Shown here: positions 34,739 through 43,348 of the stretch, one piece after another | Layout of the letters: every line of letters starts with the position of its first letter | Numbering within the stretch: the stretch's first letter is position 1 | Source: Roseovarius tolerans | GTDB taxonomy: Bacteria > Pseudomonadota > Alphaproteobacteria > Rhodobacterales > Rhodobacteraceae | DNA length: 64,000 nucleotides | NCBI RefSeq assembly: GCF_900109855.1 | Contig: NZ_FOBO01000011.1 | Location: 62,001-126,000, forward strand | Reading direction: 5' to 3' | The notes under the pieces: model-generated | What the model was told of the DNA's origin: nothing | The model's input: the letters and a program-made list of their open reading frames with translations, nothing else | Database searches by the model: none | Position numbers and translations under genes: made by a program

Positions 34739-37096
34739 ATGCTATTCGGACTTGATGGCGTCGAGATCGGCCTGATCATCGTCTTTATGTGCCTCTTCGG
34801 CGGCATCCTGTCGGGCTTTCCGGTGGCCTTTGCCATCGGCGGGGCCGGGGTGGTGTCGTTCGCGATCATCGCCGGGTTGGACAGTGCGGGGTTGCTGATC
34901 CATCAGGCGATCGACACCGGCAGCGCGGCCTATGACGCAGTGGTGGCGAGCGGGGTGCGGCCCGATGCGATCTCGATCTTCCGGTATCCGGATCTGCCAC
35001 GCATGGCGGAGCCGGTCTTTGACCGGGGCTGGGAGGTGGCGCTGGATCGCAACGTGTCGTTCATCGTCAACCGCATCAACGAGCGGGTGCTGGCCGGGGC
35101 CGCGATCGAGACGCTGCTGGCGGTCCTGATGTTCGTGATGATGGGGATCACGCTGGAACGCTCGAAGATCGCCAATGACCTGCTGACCACGATGGCCAAG
35201 GTGTTCGGCCCGCTGCCCGGCGGTCTGGCCGTGTCGGTGGTGGTGGTGGGCACCTTCCTTGCCGCCTCCACGGGGATTGTCGGTGCGACCGTGGTGACGA
35301 TGGGCCTGCTGAGCCTGCCCACGATGCTGCGCGCAGGCTATTCCCCGCAGATCGCAACCGGGGTGATCGCGGCCTCGGGCACGCTGGGGCAGATCATTCC
35401 GCCCTCCATCGTGATCGTTCTGCTCGGCACGCTGGCCGGCGATCTCTATTCCGTGGCGCAGGACAACCGGGCGATTGCCGCCGGGTGTTCGGATGCGCTG
35501 ACCTTTCTGGGCGAGCCTGCGGTGGTGTCGGTGGGCACGCTGTTTCAGGCGGCGCTCTTGCCGGGCATATTGCTGGCGTTGCTTTATGCGCTCTATGCCT
35601 TTGGCTATGCACTGGTGAATCCGTCGAAGGCCCCGGCGGTGCAGCTGGGCGGCGGCACCGGTGGCGAGGTGATCACGCGCGGCGAGGGCTTTACCTGGTT
35701 CCTGGGCGTGCCGGTGGCGCTGATCGCGGGCACGATGCTGCTCTCGACACTGGGCATGGTGGGCACGCAAAACCTGACCATCGACAGCTTTACCGACATG
35801 GGCGAAACGGCGTCCCTGCGCACCAATGTGAGCCCCGAGTGCCAGGCGTCGATGATCGAGTTGCACGGGCAATCGGCCTGGGATGCGGCCGTGGCCGAGC
35901 AGGAGGCGATAGACGAGGCGGGCGGCGTCGAGCAGAGCGTGCGTCTGAGCCCCGAGGAGATCGAGCAGCTGCGCATTGACAAGATCGCCGATGCGGCCCC
36001 CATCGGGACCGGCGTGGCGACGATCATGGTCATGCTGGGCCTGACGCTGGCGGTTGCGCGCGGGGTGGCCCCGTCGGCCAATCCGGCACCGCTGTTGATC
36101 GGGGGGCTGGGCATCGTGCTGGGCCTTCTGGCGGATATCGTGCTTATCGCGCCGACAACATCGCCGGGGGTTACGGTGCTGATCCTCGCGCTGCCGCTGG
36201 CGCTGGCGCTTTATGGCTGTGCCCATGGCGCCGGGCGGATGGCGCAGAACGAGCTCATTCGCGTGGTCTTTCCGCCATTGGTGCTGATCGTGGCGGTGCT
36301 GGGCTCGATCCTCGGCGGGATCACCAATCCGACACCGGCGGCGGCGCTGGGGGCGGGCGGGGCGATCATGCTGGCGGCCTATCGCAAGCTGCGCGATCAG
36401 GACCGGTCGCCCCGGATCATCCTGTTTTCCACGCTTGCCGTGGTGGTGGCCATCCTGATCGGCATCAATTTCGACCTGCGGATCAACAACGAGGTGGTCA
36501 GTTTCGAGAACTGGGTGGCGTTCCTTGCGGCCTATGCGGCCTATCTCTATGCCGCCTTTGGCCTGCTCTTTGCCTGCTGGGTGCTGTTCACCGGCGGGGT
36601 GCTGACCCCGGTGGTGCGCGAGACCGCCAAGGTCACGAGCATGGTGTTCACCATCCTGATCGGCTCGCAATTGCTGAACCTCGTGGTGATCAGCTTTGGC
36701 GGCGAGCATTACATTCAGGAATTCCTCAAGAGCTTCGACAATGAGTTCAAGGTCTTCCTGATCGTGATGCTGGTGCTGTTCATCCTCGGCTTCGTGCTCG
36801 ATTTCCTGGAGATCATCTATATCGTGATCCCGATTGTCGGACCGGTGATCTATGGCGGCAGTTTCGATCCCAAATGGGTGACGATCATGATCGCGGTGAA
36901 CCTGCAGACGTCGTTCCTGACGCCGCCCTTCGGGTTTGCGCTATTCTATCTGCGGGGGGTCGCGCCAAAGGAGGTGACAACGGGGCATATCTATCGCGGG
37001 GTGTTGCCGTTCGTGCTTATCCAGGTGGCGGGGCTGGCGATCCTGTGGTTCTTCCCGGATATCGTGACGATCCTTCCGGCGCTGATGGCGAATTGA
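34739..37096 (+). CDS. TRAP transporter large permease (DctM), extended type
   Basis: 785 residues with 16 or more hydrophobic helices; typical DctM has about 430. The extra length is a hydrophilic loop at about 345-415 (DMGETASLRTNVSPECQASM and following) and additional helices, as in the long permeases that go with TakP-like binding proteins. DctM hallmarks: ASTGIVGATVVTMGLLSLPT near 180 and ASGTLGQIIPPSIVIV near 208-223. It drives Na+-coupled uptake. The gene ends 257 nt before choV (convergent), across repeat copy B. Confidence 0.9.
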   Translation: MLFGLDGVEIGLIIVFMCLFGGILSGFPVAFAIGGAGVVSFAIIAGLDSAGLLIHQAIDTGSAAYDAVVASGVRPDAISIFRYPDLPRMAEPVFDRGWEVALDRNVSFIVNRINERVLAGAAIETLLAVLMFVMMGITLERSKIANDLLTTMAKVFGPLPGGLAVSVVVVGTFLAASTGIVGATVVTMGLLSLPTMLRAGYSPQIATGVIAASGTLGQIIPPSIVIVLLGTLAGDLYSVAQDNRAIAAGCSDALTFLGEPAVVSVGTLFQAALLPGILLALLYALYAFGYALVNPSKAPAVQLGGGTGGEVITRGEGFTWFLGVPVALIAGTMLLSTLGMVGTQNLTIDSFTDMGETASLRTNVSPECQASMIELHGQSAWDAAVAEQEAIDEAGGVEQSVRLSPEEIEQLRIDKIADAAPIGTGVATIMVMLGLTLAVARGVAPSANPAPLLIGGLGIVLGLLADIVLIAPTTSPGVTVLILALPLALALYGCAHGAGRMAQNELIRVVFPPLVLIVAVLGSILGGITNPTPAAALGAGGAIMLAAYRKLRDQDRSPRIILFSTLAVVVAILIGINFDLRINNEVVSFENWVAFLAAYAAYLYAAFGLLFACWVLFTGGVLTPVVRETAKVTSMVFTILIGSQLLNLVVISFGGEHYIQEFLKSFDNEFKVFLIVMLVLFILGFVLDFLEIIYIVIPIVGPVIYGGSFDPKWVTIMIAVNLQTSFLTPPFGFALFYLRGVAPKEVTTGHIYRGVLPFVLIQVAGLAILWFFPDIVTILPALMAN

Positions 37097-37110
37097 GGGG
37101 GTGGGGTGAT

Positions 37111-37308
37111 TTTGGCTTGGAGTCAACATCGGATTGAAGAACCTGCGCGGAATCAAGGGCGAAGCCCGCCGCGCATCGCCGTGCCGCCCCCCGGCGCGGC
37201 GATTTGGCTGCAACCTGCTCTGCGATCTATTCTTTTTCGGACTTGGCTGGCATAAAGCACTGCCAAACTGACGTCCGATCGCCACACCGCGGCACGACGA
37301 CACGCGGC
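37111..37308. repeat. Dispersed structured repeat, copy B
   Basis: Lies in the convergent gap between the TRAP permease and choV. Same block order as copy A: TTGGCTTGGA, GCGCGGAATCAAGG, a 20-bp inverted repeat (37168-37187 and 37289-37308; 17 of 20 paired) with 101 nt between, CGCCCCCCGG and ACTTGGCTGGCATAAAGC (37241-37258; 17 of 18 identical to copy A). Compensation in the arms suggests that the stem is kept. Confidence 0.75.
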
Positions 37309-37353
37309 TCATCGCAACGATAGGTCAAGGCCATGCCCAACGATCCCGGTGCC

Positions 37354-38382
37354 TCAGCCGCGCGGGTCGAGCAGCTTGGCGAGGATGCGATTGCGGGTGA
37401 TCTGGCCGAGCAGTTTGCCGTTTTCCTCGACGCCCACCGGCGTGTCGTGCCCCTGCGCCTGTTCCATCACCTGCTGAATGGTCGCATCGGGCGGCACCGT
37501 TGACGTGGGCGTGCCGGTGGCCGCCTCCATCACGTCGCGCGCGCAGAGCACGCCCAACGGGTTCATATGGGCCACGAATTCGGCCACGTACTCGGTCGCC
37601 GGGTTGGTGAAGATCTCTTGCGGGGTGCCGCATTGCACGATGCGCCCGCCTTCCATGATGGCGATGCGATCGCCCAGCTTGAACGCCTCGTCGAGGTCGT
37701 GACTGACGAAGATGATCGTGCGTCCCAGCTTCTTTTGCAGGTCGATGAGTTCGTCCTGCAAGTGGTTGCGGATCAGCGGGTCGAGGGCCGAGAACGGCTC
37801 GTCCATCAGCAGGATCGGCGCGTCTGTGGCGAAGGCGCGGGCAAGGCCCACGCGCTGTTGCATGCCGCCCGACAATTCACCCACCTTGCGGTCGGCCCAG
37901 TCCGACAGGTTGACGAGGGCAAGCTGGTCGGTGACCCGCTGTGCGCGCTCGGATTTCGGGATGCCCGCGAGTTCGAGGCCAAGCCCCACGTTCTCGGCCA
38001 CCGTGCGCCAGGGAAGCAGCCCGAATTGCTGGAACACCATGGCGATATGGTGCTGCCGCAAGCGCCGCAGCGTGGGGGCGTTGGCATGGGTCACGTCGAC
38101 CATCTGCGTGCCGTCATGCACCTCGACCGTGCCGCGCGCCACCGGGTTGAGCCCGTTGACCGCGCGCAACAGCGTGGACTTGCCCGAGCCCGACAGGCCC
38201 ATCAGCACGAGGATCTCGCCGGGGGCCACCGACAGATCGCAGTCATGCACGCCCAGAACCTGGCCCGTGGCGTGCTGGATCTCGGGGCGCGATTGCCCGG
38301 CGTCCATCAGCGGCAGGGCGGTCTCGGGCGCGTCGCCGAAGACGATGGACACGGATTTGAAATGGACGCTGGCCTCGGTCAT
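37354..38382 (-). CDS. choV: Choline ABC transporter ATP-binding protein
   Basis: 342 residues from ATG 38382, overlapping the choW stop (ATGA). Walker A GLSGSGKST (62-70), signature LSGGMQQRV (170-178), Walker B LLMDEPFSALDP soon after. The C-terminal 70 residues form the CBS-like regulatory tail of ProV/OpuA-type proteins (ARDVMEAATG and LGQITRNRILAKLLD). The N-terminal FKSVSIVFGD is typical of ChoV. It powers choline uptake with ChoX and ChoW. The long upstream frame extension is rejected because of the coupling and lack of similarity. Confidence 0.93.
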   Translation of the reverse strand: MTEASVHFKSVSIVFGDAPETALPLMDAGQSRPEIQHATGQVLGVHDCDLSVAPGEILVLMGLSGSGKSTLLRAVNGLNPVARGTVEVHDGTQMVDVTHANAPTLRRLRQHHIAMVFQQFGLLPWRTVAENVGLGLELAGIPKSERAQRVTDQLALVNLSDWADRKVGELSGGMQQRVGLARAFATDAPILLMDEPFSALDPLIRNHLQDELIDLQKKLGRTIIFVSHDLDEAFKLGDRIAIMEGGRIVQCGTPQEIFTNPATEYVAEFVAHMNPLGVLCARDVMEAATGTPTSTVPPDATIQQVMEQAQGHDTPVGVEENGKLLGQITRNRILAKLLDPRG

Positions 38383-39215
38383 TTGCGGCCCTCCATGCGC
38401 AGCATCCGGTCGAGCACGATGGCGACGACGACGATCATCAGGCCAGACTCGAACCCGAGCGCGATATTCACGGTATTGATCGCGCGCAGCACCGGCACGC
38501 CGAGACCGTCCGCGCCCACCAGCGCGCCGATCACCACCATCGAGAGCGACAGCATGATGGTCTGGTTGAGCCCCGCCATGATCTGCGGCAGGGCGTAGGG
38601 CAATTCGACCTTCCACAGGGTCTGCCGGTTGGTGGCTCCGAACGCCTGTGCCGCCTCCAGCAGCGGCTGCGGCGTATTGGAGATGCCCAGATGCGTCAGG
38701 CGGATGGGGGCGGGGACCACGAAGATCACCGTGGCAATCAGCCCCGGCACCATGCCGATGCCGAAGAACACGATGGCCGGGATCAGGTAGACGAAGGGCG
38801 GCAGCGTCTGCATCAGGTCGAGTACCGGGCGCATCCCGTCATAGAGCCGGGGCCGGTGGGCCGCCGCAATGCCGATGGGCACGCCCATGGCCATGCAGAA
38901 GATGCAGGAGGACAGTACCAGCGTAAGGCTTTCGGTGGTTTCCTCCCAATAGCCCTGATTGAGGATGAAGAGAAAGCCGAGGGCCACGAAAAGGCAGGTC
39001 TTCCAGTTGCGCTGAAGCGCCCATGTGAGGCCGACGAACACCGCGATGATCACCAGCGGATGCGGGGATTGCAGGACCCAGAGGAACGCGTCGATCAGCG
39101 CTTCCATGAGCACGGCCAGCGCATCGAAAAACCCGGCGGCATTGTCTTGCAGCCAGAGGAAGAAATCCTCGGCCCATGTCCCCACGGGGATCTTGTGATC
39201 GCTCAGCCACTCCAT
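38379..39215 (-). CDS. choW: Choline ABC transporter permease
   Basis: 278 residues with about six membrane helices and the binding-protein-dependent permease loop EAAQAFGATNRQTLWKVELP (near 191-210). The N-terminal HKIPVGTWAEDFFLWLQDN and the phrase LMQTLPPFVYLIPAIVFFG are typical of ProW/ChoW. It is coupled to choV downstream (ATGA) and, unusually, to a GIY-YIG gene upstream whose stop shares a base with this ATG (TGATG). Confidence 0.93.
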   Translation of the reverse strand: MEWLSDHKIPVGTWAEDFFLWLQDNAAGFFDALAVLMEALIDAFLWVLQSPHPLVIIAVFVGLTWALQRNWKTCLFVALGFLFILNQGYWEETTESLTLVLSSCIFCMAMGVPIGIAAAHRPRLYDGMRPVLDLMQTLPPFVYLIPAIVFFGIGMVPGLIATVIFVVPAPIRLTHLGISNTPQPLLEAAQAFGATNRQTLWKVELPYALPQIMAGLNQTIMLSLSMVVIGALVGADGLGVPVLRAINTVNIALGFESGLMIVVVAIVLDRMLRMEGRK

Positions 39216-39946
39216 CAGTTCGCCTTGTTCAGTGGATTCCAGTTGGTGTGCCGCTCGGATAGGATAGCTGCGTGTTCGATCATGACGCGCACGGTCTTGG
39301 AGGTGAGTTCGGCGTCTTGCGAGTTGGCCTCAAACCTCATCACGGCCTCGGTGCAGGTTTCGAGCATGACAGGCTCGTTTTTGTCGAGACGTTCCAGTAG
39401 TAGGCTGTTGACCCAAATCGACGTTTTTTGGCTAGCGCCGGGGGTGCGGTAATTCTGCATCCGGCGGCGTAGGTTTAGGGTTTCGCCTACATAGACGGAT
39501 CGGCTGATCGGGAGCCTGATACGGTAGATTCCGGCGCATTCTGGCAATCGCGGAAAGCGCAGGGCTGAGGCTTGCAGGGTAATTTCACCCACGCTTTGCC
39601 AATAAAACTCGACGCTCAGGCGCGTCGGCGCAACGGCAAGGGTCGCGACGCCCGGCGGCACCGCCGGGCAGCCCCCGACCGCCCCCCAGGGCGGGGGCTT
39701 CTCCCCCGCCCGCGGTCGGGGGCTGCCCTCGGGGACATATTTTGACGTTTTGGGATGATTGGCAATTGCGCCGAAAGAGGGCTTGACCCTTTGGATGAGG
39801 CCGTCTTCGGCAAGTTTGCGGCAGCGTGCGTTTACTTGTTGGTGACGCGATTTTGGCCCCGGGATCATGCCTGCGATCTCGGCATCGGTGATCCCGGGCC
39901 TTTCCTGTATCAGGGTGAGGATGTCATCCCTGAGCGTCATCTTCAC
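39215..39946 (-). CDS. Winged-helix/GIY-YIG domain protein inside the choline transporter operon
   Basis: 243 residues from GTG 39946, which overlaps the choX stop (GTGA); ATG 39940 is the alternative. Residues 4-55 look like a winged helix (ILTLIQERPGITDAEIAGMI, then RCRKLAEDGLIQRVK). Residues about 138-200 are GIY-YIG-like: AGIYRIRL (138-145), VYVGET (151-156) and NLRRRMQNY (158-166), with the arginine of the fold present; the C-terminal Glu expected for a nuclease is not certain. Residues 73-110 come from a GC-rich palindromic repeat and read as low-complexity Pro/Gly. Both ends are translationally coupled to transporter genes. Whether it is a DNA enzyme, a regulator or a passenger is unknown. 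Confidence 0.75.
   Translation of the reverse strand: MKMTLRDDILTLIQERPGITDAEIAGMIPGPKSRHQQVNARCRKLAEDGLIQRVKPSFGAIANHPKTSKYVPEGSPRPRAGEKPPPWGAVGGCPAVPPGVATLAVAPTRLSVEFYWQSVGEITLQASALRFPRLPECAGIYRIRLPISRSVYVGETLNLRRRMQNYRTPGASQKTSIWVNSLLLERLDKNEPVMLETCTEAVMRFEANSQDAELTSKTVRVMIEHAAILSERHTNWNPLNKAN
39651..39728. repeat. GC-rich palindromic repeat, copy C, in frame within the GIY-YIG gene
   Basis: A 17-bp perfect inverted repeat (39666-39682 and 39712-39728; GGGCAGCCCCCGACCGC) encloses a nested GCGGGGG/CCCCCGC hairpin; an 8-bp hairpin CCCGGCGG/CCGCCGGG (39651-39668) abuts it. The left arm, CAGC-CCCGACCGCCCCCC, matches the arm of copy A. Inserted without breaking the reading frame. Confidence 0.8.
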
Positions 39947-40872
39947 AGCCCCAACTCACCCTTGACCGCCGCCATCGCGTCGTCGCCACCTTGGGTGGTG
40001 ACGCCGTCGAGCCAGCCGTCGAGTACACCAGGATTGGCCTTGAGCCATGCGGTGGCCGCCTCTCCGGGGTCGGTGCCATCGTCAAGGATCGCGGCCATGA
40101 TCTCGTTTTCCATCGCCAGCGTGAACGAGAGGTTCTCCAGCAGTTTGCCGACGTTCGGGCATTCCCCGACATAGCCCGCGCGGGTGTTGGTGTAGACCGT
40201 GGCGCCACCGAGATCAGGGCCGAACCAGTCGTCGCCGCCGGTCAGGTAGGTCATGTCGTGATTGGCGTTCATCGGGTGCGGTTCCCAGCCGAGGAACACG
40301 ATCGGCTCTTCACGGCGGTCAGCGCGGCTGACCTGCGCCAGCATGCCCTGCTCGGAGCTTTCCTTGACGTCGAAGTCCGAGAGTCCAAAAGCATCGGCCT
40401 CGATCATGTCGAGGATCAGGCGGTTGCCGTCATTGCCGGGCTCGATGCCGTAGATCGTCTCGTCGAGCGCGTCGGCATGCTCGGCTATGGTGCCGAAGGA
40501 GGTGATGCCGAGGTCGGCCCCGGCGGCATTGGTGGCGAGCGTGTATTTCGCGCCTTCGAGGTTGGCGCGTACGGTTTCGACGGTGCCGGCCTCGCGGTAG
40601 GGGGCGATATCGCCCTCCATCGTGGGCATCCAGTTGCCCAGGAACACGTCGATATCGCCTGCCGCGAGCGAGGTATAGGTGACCGGCACCGACAGCACCT
40701 TGGTCTCGGTCTCATAGCCCAGAGCTTCGAGCACCACGGTGGTCGCGGCGGTGGTGGCGGTGATGTCGGTCCAGCCCACGTCTGAGAAGGTGACGCTCTC
40801 GCAATTGGCAAGCGCGGGGCCTGCGGCGGTGGCGAGCGCGAGGGCGGAAAGGGTGGTCTTGAGGGTCATCAT
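39943..40872 (-). CDS. choX: Choline ABC transporter substrate-binding protein
   Basis: 309 residues with a Sec signal (LALATAAGPALA, cleavage near residue 22). OpuAC-type periplasmic protein; the WTDITATTAATTVVLEALGY opening, NWMPTMEGDIAPY (about 91-103) and GWEPHPMNANHDMTYL (about 199-214) carry the aromatic residues that form the choline box in ChoX. It captures choline (and weakly acetylcholine in relatives) for ChoWV. First gene of the choX-GIY-choW-choV unit; an orphan binding-protein gene lies 99 nt upstream on the same strand. Confidence 0.93.
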   Translation of the reverse strand: MMTLKTTLSALALATAAGPALANCESVTFSDVGWTDITATTAATTVVLEALGYETETKVLSVPVTYTSLAAGDIDVFLGNWMPTMEGDIAPYREAGTVETVRANLEGAKYTLATNAAGADLGITSFGTIAEHADALDETIYGIEPGNDGNRLILDMIEADAFGLSDFDVKESSEQGMLAQVSRADRREEPIVFLGWEPHPMNANHDMTYLTGGDDWFGPDLGGATVYTNTRAGYVGECPNVGKLLENLSFTLAMENEIMAAILDDGTDPGEAATAWLKANPGVLDGWLDGVTTQGGDDAMAAVKGELGL

Positions 40873-40918
40873 GTCTCTCCCGTTATCGGTGGTGCGGGCG
40901 CATGGCCCGCTTGGCCAA

Positions 40919-40946
40919 GGGCCCGGAGGTTGATACCCCCGGGCCC
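40919..40946. other. Stem-loop between SBP_bac_5 gene and choX
   Basis: GGGCCCGG/CCGGGCCC, 8-bp stem with a 12-nt loop. There is no T tract on the minus strand, so read-through into choX is possible. Confidence 0.55.
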
Positions 40947-40971
40947 CGGCATGTCTGTCAGGCGGTCAGGG

Positions 40972-42525
40972 TCAGGCCATCCACCAGCGCTCGATCCAGC
41001 GCTGGCCGTCGACATCCCAGTTGGAGCCCATCACGTCGGAATGCCCGACCTTGGTCGAGTTGCCGAAGACGTAATTGGCGAACATCGGGACGATGACGCC
41101 GCCCTCGTTGCTGACCAGGGCCTGCATCTCGAAATACATCTCGCGGCGCTTGGCCTCGTCGAGTTCCGAGCGCGCCTTGAGCATCAGCTCGTCGAAGCGG
41201 TCGTTGCACCAGAAGCTGTCATTCCACGACGCGCCGCACTTATAGGCGGTCGAGAACATCTGGTCCTCGACCGAGCGGCCCGACCAGTAGACGGCGCAGA
41301 ACGGCTTTTTCATCCAGACGTCGGACCAGTAGCCGTCATTGGGCTCGCGTACCGGCGTCAGGTTGATGCCCGCCTCGGAGGCGGAGCTTTGATAGAGCAC
41401 GGCCGCGTCCACGGCCCCGACAAAGGCCGCATCGGCCGCCGAGAGCGAGACATCGACGCTGTCGACCCCGGCCTTCTTGAGGTGGAATTTCGCCTTGTCG
41501 GGATCGTAGGCTTTCTGCTCCAACTCGGTATTGTAAAAGCGCTGGCCCTGACCGATCGGGTGGTCATTGCCGACCGAGCCGTAGCCGAACAGGATCTTGT
41601 CCACGAGTTCCTGGCGGTTGATGCCGTATTTAAGCGCAAGGCGCACGTTGACGTCATCATAGGGCGCGGCGCGGGTATCCATCGCGAAGGTGTAATGCTG
41701 CGTGCCCGCGACCGAGTTGATCTGGATGTCGGGGCGGCGCGCCAACAGGCCCACGGTCTTGAGGTCGAGCCGGTCGGCCACGTCCACATCGCCCGAGACG
41801 AGTGCGGATGTGCGGGCGTTCTGATCGACGACGGCCAGAACCTCGGCGCTGTCGAACCAGGCCACGTCATCGCGCCAGTGGCCCTCGTGGCGTTCCACTG
41901 CGAAGGATACGCCCGGGCTGAAATCCTTGAGCTTGTAGCTGCCGCAGCCATCGCCAGAGCGCCAGTCGATGCCGTCGCCATCTGCCTTGCAGATCACCAG
42001 GTGATAGTCGCTGAGGATGAACGGAAAGTCGGCATTGCCGCCATCGAGGGTAAAGACGACGGTGTCATTGCCCTCGGTTGCGATGTCCTGAATGGGCGCC
42101 ACGATCGGCCCGGCGGCCGAAGTCGAATCCTCGCCCCGGTGATGGTTGAGCGAATTGACCACATCGGCGAGATCGAGTTCCTTGCCGGAGTGGAACGTCA
42201 CCCCCTTGCGGATCTTGAAGCGCCAGACCGAGGCATCGTCGGAGGCCTCCCAGCTTTCGGCCAGTTCGGGCTTGAGCGAGCCGTCGGCGGCAACCTCTGT
42301 CAGGCGGCCATGAATGGCGAAGGACATCGAGGTGGTAAAGCTGTTTTCATAGGTCGCCGGGTTCAGCGTGTCGGTGGTCTGGCCGTGGCCGATGGCGGCG
42401 CGCAGGTGGCCGCCGCGCTTGGGCTGGGCGCGCGCGCTCAGCGGCAGGCCCGCGACAAGTGCCGCACCGGCGGTCGTGGCCATGAAGCCGCGACGATTCA
42501 TGCGGCCGGAATTGAGGATGGTCAT
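40972..42525 (-). CDS. Orphan SBP_bac_5 (peptide/opine-type) solute-binding protein, Tat signal
   Basis: 517 residues. Tat signal NRRGFMATTAGAALVAGLP; the mature part follows the DppA/OppA family (RGGHLRAAIGHGQTTDTLNP, then LAESWEASDDASVWRFKIRK and GVTFHSGKEL near 100-115). No dpp/opp permease or ATPase gene is near, so it would have to use a distant transporter or act as a sensor. It faces betI across 232 nt that hold a BetI-like operator and is oriented towards choX, so it may be part of the choline regulon. Ligand unknown; an aminated or betaine-like compound is only a guess. Confidence 0.85.
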   Translation of the reverse strand: MTILNSGRMNRRGFMATTAGAALVAGLPLSARAQPKRGGHLRAAIGHGQTTDTLNPATYENSFTTSMSFAIHGRLTEVAADGSLKPELAESWEASDDASVWRFKIRKGVTFHSGKELDLADVVNSLNHHRGEDSTSAAGPIVAPIQDIATEGNDTVVFTLDGGNADFPFILSDYHLVICKADGDGIDWRSGDGCGSYKLKDFSPGVSFAVERHEGHWRDDVAWFDSAEVLAVVDQNARTSALVSGDVDVADRLDLKTVGLLARRPDIQINSVAGTQHYTFAMDTRAAPYDDVNVRLALKYGINRQELVDKILFGYGSVGNDHPIGQGQRFYNTELEQKAYDPDKAKFHLKKAGVDSVDVSLSAADAAFVGAVDAAVLYQSSASEAGINLTPVREPNDGYWSDVWMKKPFCAVYWSGRSVEDQMFSTAYKCGASWNDSFWCNDRFDELMLKARSELDEAKRREMYFEMQALVSNEGGVIVPMFANYVFGNSTKVGHSDVMGSNWDVDGQRWIERWWMA

Positions 42526-42694
42526 CTTGGTGGTCTCCCTTCGAGTTATTCATCCTGACCTTGCTCTGCGGGCGGTCGGCCTAGTGGCCCACGCGCCGCG
42601 GCGGTCAGTTGCGATAAGAATAGGCTAATATGACGGCGCAGTGAAATACAACGTCGTTATCTGTCCCTGTCGGTCGGTGCGTCCCCTTGTTTTC

Positions 42695-42714
42695 TTGATT
42701 GACGAGTCAATTAA
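42695..42714. promoter_or_regulatory. BetI-type operator
   Basis: TTGATTGACGAGTCAATTAA, an imperfect palindrome (7 of 8 positions per arm) 43 nt before the betI ATG. It resembles the E. coli BetI site (TTGATTGAACGTTCAAT). It may serve both betICA and the divergent binding-protein/choX side. Confidence 0.8.
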
Positions 42715-42757
42715 ACACGATTACGCCGGTCAGGCAAGCACGCAAGCGGAGGGGCGA

Positions 42758-43348
42758 ATGCCCAAGATTGGAATGGAGCCCATCAGGCGCAGTGCGCTGG
42801 TCGAGGCGACGATCCACGAGATCGGCGCGCGCGGTTCGCTCGATGTGACGGTGGCGCAGATCGCCAAGCGGGCGGGCATGTCCTCGGCCTTGGCGCATCA
42901 CTATTTCGGCTCCAAGGAGCAGATTTTCGTGGCCGCGATGCGCCATATTCTGACGCTATACGGGGCCGAGGTGCGCGGCGCGCTGATCATGGCCAGGACC
43001 CCGCGAGAGCGGGTCGAGGCGATCATTCGCGCCAGTTTCACCCCGGCGCAGTTCCGGCCCGAGATGGTCTCGGCCTGGCTCAATTTCTACGTGCAGGCGC
43101 AGCGCTCTGACGACGCCCGGCGGCTCTTGCATATCTATCAGCGGCGGTTGCGCTCGAACCTCTATCACGCGTTTCGCCAGATCACACAGACCGAGGCGCA
43201 GACCCTGACGCGCGGCTTGGCCGCGATGATCGACGGGCTCTATATCCGCCAGGCGCTTGGCGAGGGTGAAACCGCACCGGGGCCCGCCATCGACGTGCTG
43301 CTGCGCTATCTCGGCACCTCTCTCCAGCAATCCAAGGAGCCGACATGA
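42758..43348 (+). CDS. betI: Choline-responsive TetR repressor BetI
   Basis: 196 residues from ATG 42758 with GGAGGGG upstream; earlier in-frame codons are ignored. TetR helix-turn-helix (about 26-50; VAQIAKRAGMSSALAHHYFG), beginning MPKIGMEPIRRSALVEAT as in BetI proteins. The C-terminal ligand domain contains SAWLNFYVQAQRSDDARRLL. It represses bet genes and releases DNA on choline binding. An operator lies just upstream, so autoregulation is expected. The stop overlaps the betC start (ATGA). Confidence 0.95.
   Translation: MPKIGMEPIRRSALVEATIHEIGARGSLDVTVAQIAKRAGMSSALAHHYFGSKEQIFVAAMRHILTLYGAEVRGALIMARTPRERVEAIIRASFTPAQFRPEMVSAWLNFYVQAQRSDDARRLLHIYQRRLRSNLYHAFRQITQTEAQTLTRGLAAMIDGLYIRQALGEGETAPGPAIDVLLRYLGTSLQQSKEPT

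Noticed and set aside
34742-36709. 655-aa minus-strand open frame opposite the TRAP large permease
   Set aside because: His/Gln/Arg-rich shadow of hydrophobic codons; no family resemblance.
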